Source: Yponomeuta sedellus (lineage: Eukaryota > Arthropoda > Insecta > Lepidoptera > Yponomeutidae). Taken from it: 64,000 nucleotides of DNA. The DNA lies in contig OW203726.1 in assembly GCA_934045075.1 (NCBI GenBank), positions 6,656,860-6,720,859 on the forward strand, written 5' to 3'. The position numbers were made by a program, and so were the translations under genes. How positions within the stretch are numbered: the first letter of the stretch is position 1; each line of letters starts with the position of its first letter. The notes beneath the pieces were generated by a model, which saw only the letters and a list, made by a program, of their open reading frames with translations, had not been told where the DNA came from and did no database searches. Below, in pieces: positions 46,240-57,224 of the stretch.

Positions 46240-46637
46240 AAAACTCCAAGATTACACTATTTTTATTTTTAATGCACTAACCCGTGCTAAGGAACAAATT
46301 TAAAAACCTATTTAGAGGCTAAAAATTTCACCCATGCCGGGATTCGAACCCGCAACCTCTGGCTATCCGTACCAGCGCTCTACCAATTGAGCCAATGGGC
46401 GACTCACGGCATCAGTGAAATTTCGAACCTCTTTACAATATTCTCTGTATTACGTACAGGCAGCGACATCTGACTTAAGCAAATTGCATTACTTACAGCC
46501 CCGACTACCTACTTTGCAGTTAGGTTTAACATCGGAACGATATCACTGTACCCACATGATTACACTATTTTTATTTTTAATGCACTAACCCGTGCTAAGA
46601 AATTTTTAGCCTCTAAATAGGTTTTTAAAACTCCAAG
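46240..46637 (-). repeat. SINE family B, complete copy with 11-bp TSD and 41-bp direct terminal repeats
   Basis: TSD AAAACTCCAAG at 46240-46250 and 46627-46637. Inside, 46251-46291 and 46559-46599 are identical 41-bp direct repeats (ending cactaacccgtgctaag). The tRNA-like head (complement) is at 46328-46405, and the family end cctatttagaggctaaaa at 46305 recurs inverted at 46602-46626. This is the clearest full architecture in the window. Confidence 0.9.
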
Positions 46638-46734
46638 TACCAAAGTATTTGTGAAACTTTAAGATTGTATCAGAAATTGTGCTTATTTGAGTTAACACTG
46701 TATAATGACTATGCACAAACGGTTGTCATTAAGG

Positions 46735-46800
46735 CCATTCTCTCTCTCAGAGAAGCTCTGTGCCCCGCAGTGAGACGTTTATAGTCTACTATTTTTTATA
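46735..46800 (+). repeat. SINE family C tail
   Basis: ctctctctcagagaagctc, gccccgcagtgagacg, tttatag. Confidence 0.7.
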
Positions 46801-47884
46801 ATATTTTTTTTTATTTAATATGATAATTTATTTATTTACTTTTCAAAAAGTTTACATCAACATGACCGGGCAAGAAATTCCTTTTAAGTATGGAAATACC
46901 TGTACCAGGAAGCTCCGCTCCTCCACACTAGACAAAACAATGTTGGTCTTAAACTGAAATTATTACAATTTATTACCTGAAGTGGTAGGTATTAGTGTAT
47001 AATGTATGTATAGTGTATAATAATGATGAGGGTGTGTTGGTGAGTGTATGTGTGTGTGTGTATGTGTGAACAAAAAACAAGAAAAATATACAATATTAAG
47101 TTCTGACCGCACTCAGAGACGTCATAACGTAATGTTCATTAAAAAAAAATCAATGATCGTCTTTATGCGTATTGATATAAGTGTTATTTTTCTTTCTTAA
47201 GTAACCATTAAAGTTAATTAATGTCTCCGAGTACGGCAGTTAGATACCTACAATGCATGAAAGTATACTCACCTCAAACTAAATTAACAATGTCCTCGCA
47301 AACACAAGTCTAAAAACATATTTCACAATCTCTTGGCCTGCCCTGCGCTTAAGCTTGGGATCGCTAATACGTACGTAAGACTAGATAGATAGAGAACACT
47401 TTATTGTACATAAAAATGGAAATTGCACATAAATTTCTTAATCTACGAGTAGTCTACATAAAAACACAATTTTTCATTAAAAACCTTCAATATTCTAGAA
47501 GATAATTTAACATCTCTGGAGAATCGTGAGAAACCATCCAGACACAAAAAAATACCAACAAAACCCGAGCACGCGATACCCCCTACGAAATACTTAACCT
47601 AACTGTTGAGCTAATAATCTAATGCACTTCCACACCCTTAAAGTTCGGAACTTTGTGTCGAAGTTTTCAGTTTTCCACATTCAGAGAACGTCTGGTCCCT
47701 GTCTGGGATTCAGAAGGAGTCGACAAGGGTTTTATTATGCGTTCAATATGCTGGCTTTATTTCCGTGTTTCTTTAGAGACGTTGGCAATTCAGCATAGGG
47801 ACGTTTTTTCAGAAACGCAGGTAGAAATTCTACCAAAAGCTTGTTTCACATCGGCCTATGACACTAATTGCACAACCTAATCAG
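46801..47884. other. Unique sequence with TG microsatellite and a K-tail fragment
   Basis: 47030-47070 is TG-rich. 47385-47435 (agatagagaacactttattg) is the complement of the K tail. A 75-codon frame at 47653-47880 has no recognised domain. Confidence 0.4.
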
Positions 47885-48045
47885 ACTAGTCGTCGTCGTC
47901 AGGCTAATACTAGTCCACTGCTGGATAAAGCCCTCCCCTAAAGAGCGCCACGTTGTGCTATCATAGGGGGTAATGCCCACAATTCCCACGCTGGGCATGT
48001 GGGTTGGGGATCGCAGTTCGGTGAAATTGTAGTAAAGACTAGTAG
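47885..48045 (-). mobile_element. Internally deleted RTE derivative, second copy
   Basis: Same 5'-leader to 3'-end junction as 18020-18240 (gcatgtgggttggggatcgc on this strand next to ccctcccctaaagagcgcc). Confidence 0.65.
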
Positions 48046-48344
48046 TTTCTTATAATTAGTAAGGCCGTTGTGCCAACGCTGTATGATCGCTACATACATA
48101 TGTCGATTACATCTCTTAGTCGGATAAGTCGGAGAGAGCTTTTCTTTTCTGATCGGAAAACAGAGAGGTTTTACTCGCCAATACGACAGACTTTATGGGA
48201 AAACCTTGGAAGTCGAGAAATATTGATTAATTAACTTACTTTGTTGCACAAAAATACTACAAGTATTACATAAGAAACATAAGAAAAAGCATGTAAAAAG
48301 GCAAGCTTATCTCTGTAAATATTCATCAGCTGTTCCATATATTT

Positions 48345-48555
48345 TTATTTATTGTAGCCGAAATGTGAAGTTATAGTAATAATTTAAAGACTCGCGAAGT
48401 TTGAAACACAACATCGTGAGGAAATCAGAGCGACTCAGGGTTCAAATATCTCGGCGCTTGAAATTGCCAGCGGTAGACACGCTTGGTAATTAAGCCCATA
48501 GTCTGAGAGAAGGCCTGTGCCCTGTAGACGTTTATAGGCTACATAAAAAAAACGA
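48345..48555 (+). repeat. SINE family C, head missing
   Basis: gtgaagttatagtaat, acatcgtgaggaaatcag, cggcgcttgaaattgcc, gagagaaggcctgtgcc, and a poly(A)-like end. Confidence 0.8.
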
Positions 48556-48576
48556 AATGTATGAAACAGTTCATAA

Positions 48577-48898
48577 TTTAAATACCTATTTAGAGGCAAA
48601 AAAATCCACCCATGCTGGGATTCGAACCCGCGACCTCTGGCTATCCATGCCAGCGCTCTTTCCAACTGAGCTAATGGGCGACTCACCGGCATCAGGGATA
48701 CAGAGAATATTGTAAAGAGGTACGAAATTTCACTGATGCCGGTGAGTCGCCCATTAGCTCAGTTGAAAAGAGCGCTGGCATGGATAGCCAGAGGTCGTGG
48801 GTTCGAATCCCGGCATGGGTGGAATTTTTTGCCTCTAAATAGGTTTTTAAATTGTGCCAAGGACAATTTAAAAACCAAAATATAAACTAAAATAAAAA
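48577..48898. repeat. SINE family B as a long head-to-head palindrome
   Basis: 48579-48696 and 48734-48851 are near-perfect inverted arms of about 115 bp, each with a complete tRNA-like head and family end, separated by about 38 nt that carry the normal junction text gagaatattgtaaagagg. A possible short TSD cataattt lies at both sides. The two heads would transcribe away from the centre. Confidence 0.9.
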
Positions 48899-50279
48899 CC
48901 ATAATTTTTTCGCGATTTAATATCCGTAATATCGTATTGACGTCTGGGACTCATTTTCGGATGTAGACGGAGATTTGGGTAAATATACTAACTTAAAGTT
49001 GAAAGTACAACATCGCGGTGCGCGTAATAGCTCCCCAGTTCCAACTAACAAGGACATTTTCAGAAGATTGCGATCGGCGGCATTTTTCCAGAAGGATCTC
49101 TGTTCAGGGAAACTTTGCTCGAGATCGCTCGTTTGTAGCATTGTGCAGCGGCCAGGAGGTAGGTAAGAGGGGCGGACTGTGCTTTTGGAGTGGGCTTATT
49201 AGTAACTTAAATTGGAAGGCGGGGGAAATACTTGAGACTAACTTGAAGAAAAATGAATATGTTTATATTACCTATATTTATGTAGGTGTATGTATGTGCG
49301 TATGTGTGTGTGTGTGTATATGTATGTATGTGTAATGTGTGTATACACGCAATATCCTACACCCATTAGGTGATATGAGTTGACTCACTGAATTTTTACA
49401 ATGCCGTTCTCTTTAGTTCTAATTACAAGGAGCCGCATTCCAGTGTTTTCTATCCCAGAAAGATCATCTCTCTGGGATGGAAAATATTGGAATCATTTAT
49501 GTCTATGAACGATGCCCTCTTTCCTATATAAAGGGATCATTAATAAATTTAAATTAAAAAAGCACGTAAAATACAAAAAAAATGTTAACTACATTAAGAT
49601 AATTTTGTTATGTAAATTCTAATGTTATTCTGATTGTCAGCGAAAACCTGTTATTAGCTTTAAATCTACTTCATCTTATTCTTTGTAAAAATGCCTCGGG
49701 TATAAGCTGTTGGTTTTCCAATAAACAATAAAAATCCTCTACACACCTCTACACTCAGGTTTCATCACGATGTTTGACTTCACTAGGCGTGATCGTTGCA
49801 AAGACGAACTGTTTTATAAGACCGTTTTGTGTTCCGCGACGATAGGACCGTTTTACGTTTCATTTTAAAGCAGTGCCAGCGACTCTAAAGCAGTGCCAGC
49901 GTTTGTTCGTCGCGAGACCAGTCCTTAGATTGTTTGACGCGGATATGTCCTTTAGTGCTATATTAATAGAGCCTAGAACGTAATGAGATCATTGCGAAGT
50001 CGTCGTCGGCTCCTTGCTCGTTCCGTTCGTTTTGGTCTGTGATACAATAAAGTAATCTTTATGTCTATGAGTATACAGTCGAATATCGTGTAAAACAACT
50101 TATTTTTTCCGATGTTTCGTGATTTCGTCTCGTTCGCACTTGTTTGACCGTCCTCTGCGCCTTGCTCGTTCGCATACAATGAAACCAGTTGCGAACGAGG
50201 ACCGTTTCGAGGACCTGTTTTCGTTCCAGAAAAAACGGTTGCGTTTCGTCGTCGAAAAATCGGACAACGACCCACTCCT
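48899..50279. other. Unique sequence; TG/TATG microsatellite; open frames without domains
   Basis: 49275-49345 is a TATG/TG microsatellite. 49064-49162 is open in two frames between splice-like sites. 49855-49905 holds a 20-bp tandem duplication (taaagcagtgccagcg). 50119-50290 is CpG-rich with overlapping frames on both strands. Confidence 0.4.
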
Positions 50280-50590
50280 AGACTTCACCGTTAGCGAGTG
50301 GTATTGCCTCCCATCCAGTAGGATGGGTGGCCATCCTATGACTACCGCTAGTAGAATTTTGTCCGACTGCTTCCATGCTTCACAAGGCACGTTAAGCCTT
50401 TCATGTAATGGCAGTCGTTAAGCCTCATCAGAGCCCTTATGGGCGGCTTGATAACTTCTTACTGTAAGGCCAATACCTTACAATTCTTCACCTACCAGGA
50501 CTTGGCTACCGTGGTGGACTATGGCTTGACGCTGCGACGCAAGAAGAAACCCGAGCCCCAGCAGTGGGGACATACAAAGGATTGATATCA
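50280..50590 (+). repeat. Repeat family E with a SINE C splinter at its 5' side
   Basis: 50281-50308 is a C phrase (gttagcgagtggtattgc). The E body follows from gtaggatgggtggcc to gcagtggggacatac. Confidence 0.8.
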
Positions 50591-50824
50591 TCAACGCCTC
50601 TCTGATTATATTGAAATATTTTAGTGCAAATTCTCCGTTGTCATAGTAAACCATGAATTGCAGTTCTGTGAAATGAAAAACTATTGTTAGAACCAATACT
50701 CTTTTGTGAGCGTATTTGAGCGTCTTTATCTTAGATATTCCTAATGATATTCTAATCAAGGCTTGAACGGAGAAGGTACATACAAAGCACAAGAAAGTCT
50801 ATCTTAATTAAATAATCATCTTCA

Positions 50825-51030
50825 GCCATTTGACGCTCATTGCAGGACATAGGCCACCCTCATAGTCTTCCAAACTTCCCGGTCTTGTGTCTACATCCAG
50901 CGACTCCTCGCCACAGGAACCAGGTCGACAGACCATCTGGTGGAAGGCCTGACCACGCTACGTCGTCCGGTCCGTGGCCTCCAGGTCAGACCTTTATCGC
51001 CCCAACAGCCATTAGTTGTTCGAGTTACGT
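50825..51030 (-). mobile_element. RTE-class LINE 3'-end fragment, second lineage
   Basis: The minus strand encodes LTWRPRTGRRSVVRPSTRW and, later, VARSRWM, with a stop and the decayed remainder of a Y-V-x-Q-W type end. It is clearly related to but distinct from the copy at 14052. Confidence 0.75.
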
Positions 51031-51890
51031 GCAGCGCAAATGTAAAATATATAAAATAGACTTAACTTCGATGAATTAAAATCTTCTTTTGGTAAGGTTA
51101 GAATCAGAAATAATAATACTTTCTTGTAATCAATAAGATTATGTACCATGTCACCAATATAACGCTTGTTTCCCAAAACTAAGTAAATCTACTCGTATCA
51201 TACCTCGCAAATCCATACATTAGTAAATTCATACAGCTTTTATGCTTGTAAGGATCATTAGTTAATGCAAATTCAAACTCAAAAAAGATTTTACACATAT
51301 TAGTAGTAGCTCCGAAACTGCAACGTTACAATTTAAATTGGGTGTCCATTTCAAAATCCAGATCATTTTGGAAAAAAATAGACCATAAACTCCAAGCATA
51401 GTCTTTTCAAAGTCCCTTTAACAGAGTTTACATAATTAATCTAATAATAGAACTCATAAATTGTACTGGCTTCAAAAACAAAAAGTAAAGTGAAACACTT
51501 GAACAATATTTGCTACGAGATTTCGTAGCACGTGCGTAGCAGGTGCCTACGCCGGCGGAGCTACATATTTCATTCCTAGTTACCTTTCTCGTAAACTTAA
51601 ATACTTACATTTAATGCTTCAGTTTAGTTTTAAAAATAGCAGTAGGTACAAGTCCAACAAGTTTTACGAGTACACAGGTCGAGGTTTCGTTAGCATAAAG
51701 GGGCACACAAACATGCAAGTAAATCAACGATTCACGTCTGCGTTTCCTAGTTTTGCAAGTTTCTAAACTGTGCTGAAATATTACTAAAAGCATTTGCTGC
51801 AAGTACCTTGCTACGTATTCGTGGAGGAGCTGATAACAAACGCTATCCGGATTCTGCACCCAGAGTCTAATTATTTCATAATGATTCGCG
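51031..51890. other. Unique AT-rich sequence
   Basis: Nothing recognised. Confidence 0.4.
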
Positions 51891-51894
51891 ATAC

Positions 51895-52115
51895 TTATAC
51901 ATCGATTTCAACCCTGTATGTCCCCACTGCTGGGGCACGGGACTCTTCCTGCGTTGCAGGAAGGTTAGGCTATACTCCACCACGGGGGCCAAGTACGGGT
52001 TGGTGGAGGATTGTAAGACTGTGGCGAGCCTTACTGTCAGAAGTTATCAAGCCGCCCATAAGGCCTCTGACATGGCTTAACGACTGCCATTACATGACAG
52101 CCGGAACCTACGGAT
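51895..52115 (-). repeat. Repeat family E, minus, 5S-like head missing
   Basis: gtatgtccccactgctgggg, ggttaggctatactccacc, gtggaggattgtaagac, gccgcccataaggcctctg, ending near ccggaacctacggattaacg. Confidence 0.85.
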
Positions 52116-52119
52116 TAAC

Positions 52120-52265
52120 GTGTATAACTCATACATAGTTATATACTAAACGGGTCTAATCACGGCAACTGCAACGCTGCCGAAACGTCGGGAAATAAGG
52201 TAATTACGTTTTACCTAATAAATAATCGCAATTAGACCCGTTTAATATATAACTATGTAAGAGTT
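52120..52265. mobile_element. Family M element with about 35-bp inverted termini
   Basis: aactcatacatagttatata and aaacgggtctaat are inverted at attagacccgttt and tatataactatgtaagag. The centre has gctgccgaaacgtcggg. One of four M loci in the window. Confidence 0.7.
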
Positions 52266-52284
52266 TAACTCGTAATGAAAAGTG

Positions 52285-52440
52285 GTCGGACTCTCCCGGC
52301 AGAAGATCAAGGAAGTGAATCCGGAAAAACGCAATCAGTATTCAGCACCAACAATAGTCTAACACAGAACGAAACCTAGTCGGACTCTTCCGGCAAAAAA
52401 TCGAGTAAGTGAATCCGGAACTAAGTTATTAACAGTGTTA
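52285..52440 (+). repeat. Two family L copies in tandem
   Basis: gtcggactctcccggcagaa and gtcggactcttccggcaaaa each lead to gaatccgga. About 85 bp period. Confidence 0.75.
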
Positions 52441-52499
52441 CTCTTACTCTTAAATATACTGGTCATAATGACGATGATGAATACCAATAAAGGGTTCGA

Positions 52500-52740
52500 A
52501 TCACATCGTGTACAGTGCTACACAAGAAATAAGTCCCGCGGATGTACCTGCGCAGATGACCAAATTTCGGATGTGCGGCAATTTGATCGACCAATCAGAT
52601 AGTTTCATTTTATGGCAGGCCGCGCGCCTTTGTTGCTATTGGTTGATTCAACGTCATCGATGCAGGTGACTATTTGTTTGGCAATATTAGCGTGAGCGAA
52701 ATAGGTAGCGCTACTGCGGCAATCAATTCTGCACCTTAAC
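52500..52740. promoter_or_regulatory. Block with two opposed CCAAT boxes
   Basis: gaCCAATcaga near 52590 and its inverse context ctATTGGttgatt near 52637 lie about 50 bp apart around gccgcgcgcc. This is promoter-like, but no transcript start is supported. Confidence 0.25.
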
Positions 52741-52924
52741 CGTATCGGTTAAAGATCATGTTGAATGTACTTATAGCTTCGGGTACTTTCGTTACACTTC
52801 TTCCTAGTCTGCGCGAACGTAGATTCCCGAAGGGACTTTTATGATGTGTAGTACTGTACTTATTTAGAGAAACTTTGTTTATTAAAGTTACAAAAACTTG
52901 TGAATTTAAGGTAGCAATAACACT

Positions 52925-53060
52925 CGATGACCTAAAGAAAAACATCATGAAGAAACCTCTAAGTGAATGAGGCGTTCGATTGATCGAAGATCGACGTTGG
53001 GCTCATGTGGTGATTAAGCCCATACTGTCTTTCATTAAGCCAGAGTGGCCTATTTTTTTA
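52925..53060 (+). repeat. SINE family C, diverged
   Basis: aaagaaaaacatcatgaag, ctaagtgaatgaggcgttcg, gtggtgattaagccc. Confidence 0.65.
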
Positions 53061-53296
53061 AAATTATATTTATTTTATGGTGAGACTTTTAGCATCTTCA
53101 GGCTGATTTAGTATAATGGCTTAGAAAATTGAGGGAAGGGATTATTTGCACCGAAATTGCGACTACTGGAAAGAGGGATTAAACCTTATTATGCACATAA
53201 ACCATTTAAGTTCTAGCCAGCACTAAACATGCAAGACTTTGCGAAACTAATACGAAATTCACGAGCTCAATTTCCGAATAAATTGAAATCTATATA

Positions 53297-53645
53297 ATGA
53301 AGACGGAGCACATAAAGCAGCCTGCAGACGGACTAATTTTGTGCCGCCATCTTGCCGTTGCCATGGCAACGAGACTCCCACCTCCCCCCGCTCCCACCCT
53401 ACTGCACTTGCACTTCCTCCTAGCCTATCTAGGTAGACATCTATGTGCTCCTACACTATTGAACAGAAATTCTGATCCACGTATTCCCATTTATCGCTTG
53501 ATTGGCAATTTACTTATACCGCGCTCGCATTGCACCGACGATTCAATAGAGATGAAATATCGCAGGTCGTACAGTTTACGGGCAGCGTATGTTCCCCTTT
53601 TTCTGGAAAAAAATATGAGAATGAAGGAAAAGTTTCACAAAGTAG
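53297..53645 (+). CDS. Candidate first exon with RFX X-box and YY1/Pho-like site
   Basis: The open frame from ATG at 53297 runs 116 codons and enters an ideal donor (AG then GTAAGT at 53646), beyond which it would stop within two codons. A second in-frame ATG at 53363 lies inside GTTGCCATGGCAAC, a perfect RFX X-box, eight bases after GCCGCCATCTTG (YY1/Pho-type). From that ATG the peptide is MATRLPPPPAPT and onward, then a mixed basic region near the donor. RFX sites of this quality mark promoters of ciliary genes in animals, so the upstream ATG may be in untranslated DNA. No protein family is recognised, and the frame may be fortuitous. A PRE or other silencer element is another reading of the YY1/Pho site. 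Confidence 0.28.
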
Positions 53646-53659
53646 GTAAGTAATAAATT

Positions 53660-55105
53660 CTTTCACTTTGTTTCCTCCGCAATTTACTTCGCGCTCGAGC
53701 CATAAATACCTAAACGTTTCAAACAACAAGCAAACTTTTGTTTTATTGATATTTATACTTTTTGCCTTCCCGGAAAACATATAAAACGCATCGGAAAAAA
53801 CAATGCGGGACAGCATATTAACTCTAAAATGGCGCTGGGTAATTTGAATTTATTTTCCCTCCATCTCTGTCTAAGGCGAGCCCCGTCTTTCTCTCTCCCT
53901 GGCGAAGCGAACGCAAATTTCGTCGCTAGAGTCCGCGTTCGAATTATAAACTCGGGCGTTTGCACAGCGACCCGGTTGTAATTGCAAATTCGCCCGCAAC
54001 GCGCACGCGCACGGCCGCGATCAATATTCGCCGAGACTTTATTATTGTTTTTTCTTAACACAATAGCCGGCGCGACGCAACACGAGTGCTAGGAGAGGTT
54101 ATGTTTTGACATTAAAACACGCACTTTTTCACGGAAACGTTTCGGAAGCCGAGAAAGGGAATTAAATGGGCGGGCGACGGGCGGGCGGGTGGCGAGGTGG
54201 GAGGTCAAACTTTATTGGGTGCTTAATCGGAACTATTGCCCAAGTTTTAATAAATTTCATACCTACCCACATACTCACACATTTTGTTGTAAATGTTTAA
54301 GACATTAAATTTGCAGCAATTTTCCTTCGCTCGCCCGTTTCATTTGACGTTGTAATTTTCAGCGTAAATATACATTTAAAATTCATAACTCTCCTTCGTT
54401 GGGCTCGTACGCAAAGCAAGGAAGAGTGTTGTTAAATATTTTATTCAGCACACGGCGGGTCGAATTGCTTCCCTGATTACAGCCAAAATAAGAATCGAGA
54501 CTTCTTCAAATTGCTCTCTACTTGTGTTAAATACATATTCAATCACAATAAAAAATCTAAATCGAAAGGGTTTTGTGCGTTTCACATTATAATCCCTTTC
54601 AATAAATTCTTATCACCATGCAGTAGGGACTATATTTGCTGAATCCAAAGGTCTTATTTCATGAAACGCACTCTTAATATATTTAACGTTTCTATCTATA
54701 TATACTTATAATAATTGAATTTGGAAAAAGGTGTTCTTTTTCCCGAGATGGTTGCCGAGCGGCAATTGTTTTTCTCAAATAAATCCCGTCTTTCAAATAA
54801 CAGCGTCATTAACCCGCCAAATTAATTCGGTCTAAGAACAGAACACACGGCAGCCGGTAAAAGAAGTGAAAAACAACGAAATCATTTTACCGAATTACTT
54901 CCCCTAAAAGGCAATTAAAGTCAAAGCCTTTGGCGGCGTGCGCGAAACCTGGAAAAAATAAAAATAAAAAAGCGCGCGAGAATCCCCTTTGAAAAGCGTC
55001 TAGGTTGGTACGCCTGTACCGAGCTTGCACACACACGCAGACTAGAACCTTAAGTACAGAAATTCAATTCTTCTCGAAACAATGCTACAACTATTAGATA
55101 AATCC
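53660..55105. other. Repeat-free, locally GC-rich block
   Basis: About 1.4 kb without any of the window's repeat families, with CpG-rich parts at 53860-54060 and 54150-54210 (gggcgggcgacgggcgggcg) and conserved-looking AT cores at 54800-54910. It may be regulatory DNA downstream of the candidate exon; no gene is supported. Confidence 0.35.
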
Positions 55106-55109
55106 GTAC

Positions 55110-55400
55110 AGCGACGGTGGCCTAGTGGGTAGAACAATTGACTCTGAAACGAGAGACGTAGAGTCGATTCCCAGTACGGTCACCAATGACTTTGTTTTCT
55201 AAGTTTTTTATATTTCTGAAGTTATAGTAGAAATACCACTCGCTATCTGTGAAGGAAAACAACGTGAGAAAACCTGAGTGTCTGTGGTGTTGAGGCTTGA
55301 AATTGGCAATCCGCGGTGGGCACGAGTGGTAATTAAGCCCACACTCTCTCTCTGAGAGAAGGCCTGTCCTCTGCAGTGGGACCTTTATAGGCTACATAAA
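55110..55400 (+). repeat. SINE family C, complete
   Basis: Head gcgacggtggcctagtggg and gtcgattcccagtacgg, body gaagttatagtagaaatacc and gtgaaggaaaacaacgtgag, tail ctctctgagagaaggcctgt and ttataggctacat. Confidence 0.9.
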
Positions 55401-55429
55401 AAATATTTGATGATGATTGGCCTTTTGGC

Positions 55430-55775
55430 ATCTACGTAATGAGATGATTTATACAGCGTCCAGTGACATCCTCGCTCACACTAGATGGATGAAGGGACCA
55501 CTCCGACGCTGTAGTGCCTGGGACATGGTTTTGTAGATGGTGTAGGCTTGCCCAGCACTTATACCATCCTGACAGCTTAGTCGGCCTAGCCCACAGGAAA
55601 TACTAGTCAATACGTACGGAGCCAACTAGCCGCGGGTTTCCTCACGATGTTTTCCTTCACAGTTAGCGTGTGGTATTGCGACTACAAATTCGCAAATGAC
55701 CGTAACGTTGAAATTAAACAAATTGGTACATGCCCGCACTCAGGATCGAACCTGGGGCTCTCACTTGCCAAAAAA
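55430..55775 (-). repeat. SINE family D, minus, head partly lost
   Basis: Tail-to-tail with the preceding C copy. It has atttatacagcgtccagtg, aagggaccactccgacgc, cagcacttataccatcctg, gtttcctcacgatgttttcc and the head complement ggatcgaacctggggctc. Confidence 0.9.
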
Positions 55776-55844
55776 TATATACGTACCCGACATCACATAA
55801 TTCTCTATATGCGCTCTACTCTGAGATACCTTACTCACGGTGAG

Positions 55845-55925
55845 TAAAGCAAAACCTGGTCGGACTCTTCCGACAAATAATCCAGTGCGCGATTCCGGAA
55901 TTAAGCTAGTAATGTGTAGTACTTA
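55845..55925 (+). repeat. Family L copy
   Basis: aaaacctggtcggactcttc, cgacaaataatcc, gattccgga. Confidence 0.75.
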
Positions 55926-56019
55926 TTATAATAAAAAAAAATGTTGTCCTATTACGAGTAAAACAAAGTGAAAAGCCAAATTACGAAACATTTTGCTCAA
56001 ATTTTTTTTATTATATAGC

Positions 56020-56105
56020 TTGTCTGGAAGAGATCACTTTTAGTGATAATGCCGCCGTCTGTACTCAGGAAATAAATGTGTAATTTCCATTTTTATGTAC
56101 ATCTA
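56020..56105 (+). repeat. Family K copy
   Basis: gcttgtctggaagagatcac, tagtgataatgccgcc, ccatttttatgtac. It runs directly into the Helitron array. Confidence 0.75.
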
Positions 56106-56818
56106 AATGACCCATCGAACTTCGTACCGCCTAACAGTCGATTCTTTGATATATTTTTTTATTTTTCTCTCCGTAAAAACCATCTTCGTACTTCAAGAAA
56201 TATTCTTAAAAAAGAATTAGCGAAATCGGTTCAGCTGCTCTCGAGATTTGCGCTTACCAACACATTCAGCGATTCCTTTTTATATTATAGACTAGCTGAC
56301 CCAGCGAACTTCGTACCTCCTAATAGTCGTTTTTTTAATATTCTCTACGTAAGAACCATCCTCGTACTTCAAGCAATATTCTAAAAAAAGAATTAGCGAA
56401 ATCGGTTCAGCTGCTCTCGAGATTTGCGCTTACCAACACATTCGGGGATTCATTTTTATATTATAGACTAGCTGACCCAGCGAACTTCGTACCTCCTAAT
56501 AGTCGTTTTTTAATATTCTCTACGTAAGAACCATCCTCGTACTTCAAGCAATATTCTAAAAAAAGAATTAGCGAAATCGGTTCAGCTGCTCTCGAGATTT
56601 GCGCTTACCAACACATTCAGCGATTCATTTTTATATTATAGACGAGCTGACCCAGCGAACTTCGTACCTCCTAATAGTCGTTTTTTTTTATATTCTCTAC
56701 GTAAGAACCATCCTCGTACTTCAAGCAATATTCTAAAAAAAGAATTAGCGAAATCGGTTCAGCTGCTCTCGAGATTTGCGCTTACCAACACATTCGGGGA
56801 TTCATTTTTATATTATAG
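56100..56818 (-). mobile_element. Helitron family G, tandem array of four units
   Basis: Four units of about 180 bp (boundaries near 56290, 56470 and 56645), each bounded by gactagctgacccagcgaac and ttttatattata. Units two to four share differences (cgtacctcctaatagtcg), so they probably amplified together after the first. Confidence 0.9.
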
Positions 56819-56854
56819 ATAGATAAAGAGTTATCTATCACTATCTATCTAAAT

Positions 56855-57205
56855 TATCATCATCATCAACTCATTATGTCTCCACCTAGGGCCAAGGGTC
56901 TCTTCCCTGAGGACGGTATAGGCCATACTCCACAGGCCAAGTCCGGATTGGTAGAGGCTTGCAAGGCTAGTGGCTGGTCTTATTGTCAGAAGTTTTCATA
57001 CCGCCCTAAGGCCCCTGACTTGGTTTAACGATTGCCATCTATCGACGGCAGCCGGCACCAACTGCTTAACGTGCCTTGCAAAGCACGAAACCGCTCGGTA
57101 AAATGCCACTAGTAGTAGCGTTAGTCATAGACGGTTTACCCATCCATGCGCTGGACGCGCCCTGTGTTGCTTAATCTTCGTGATCGTTTCAGATGGCTAC
57201 GAGCG
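56855..57205 (-). repeat. Repeat family E, subfamily 2, near full-length
   Basis: ATC-repeat tail at the left (atcatcatcatcaactc), then ggccaagtccggattgg, ggtttaacgattgcc, and at the right the complement of the 5S-like head (tttacccatccatgcgctgg). Confidence 0.85.
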
Positions 57206-57224
57206 ATGCGAGCGATCTATGGAC

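Noticed and set aside
49064..49162. 99-nt segment between splice-like sites
   Set aside because: The most protein-like frame hits a stop after 24 codons; the other open frames look random.
50119..50421. 100-codon plus-strand frame in CpG-rich DNA
   Set aside because: It overlaps equally long minus-strand frames and runs into SINE C and family E repeat sequence.
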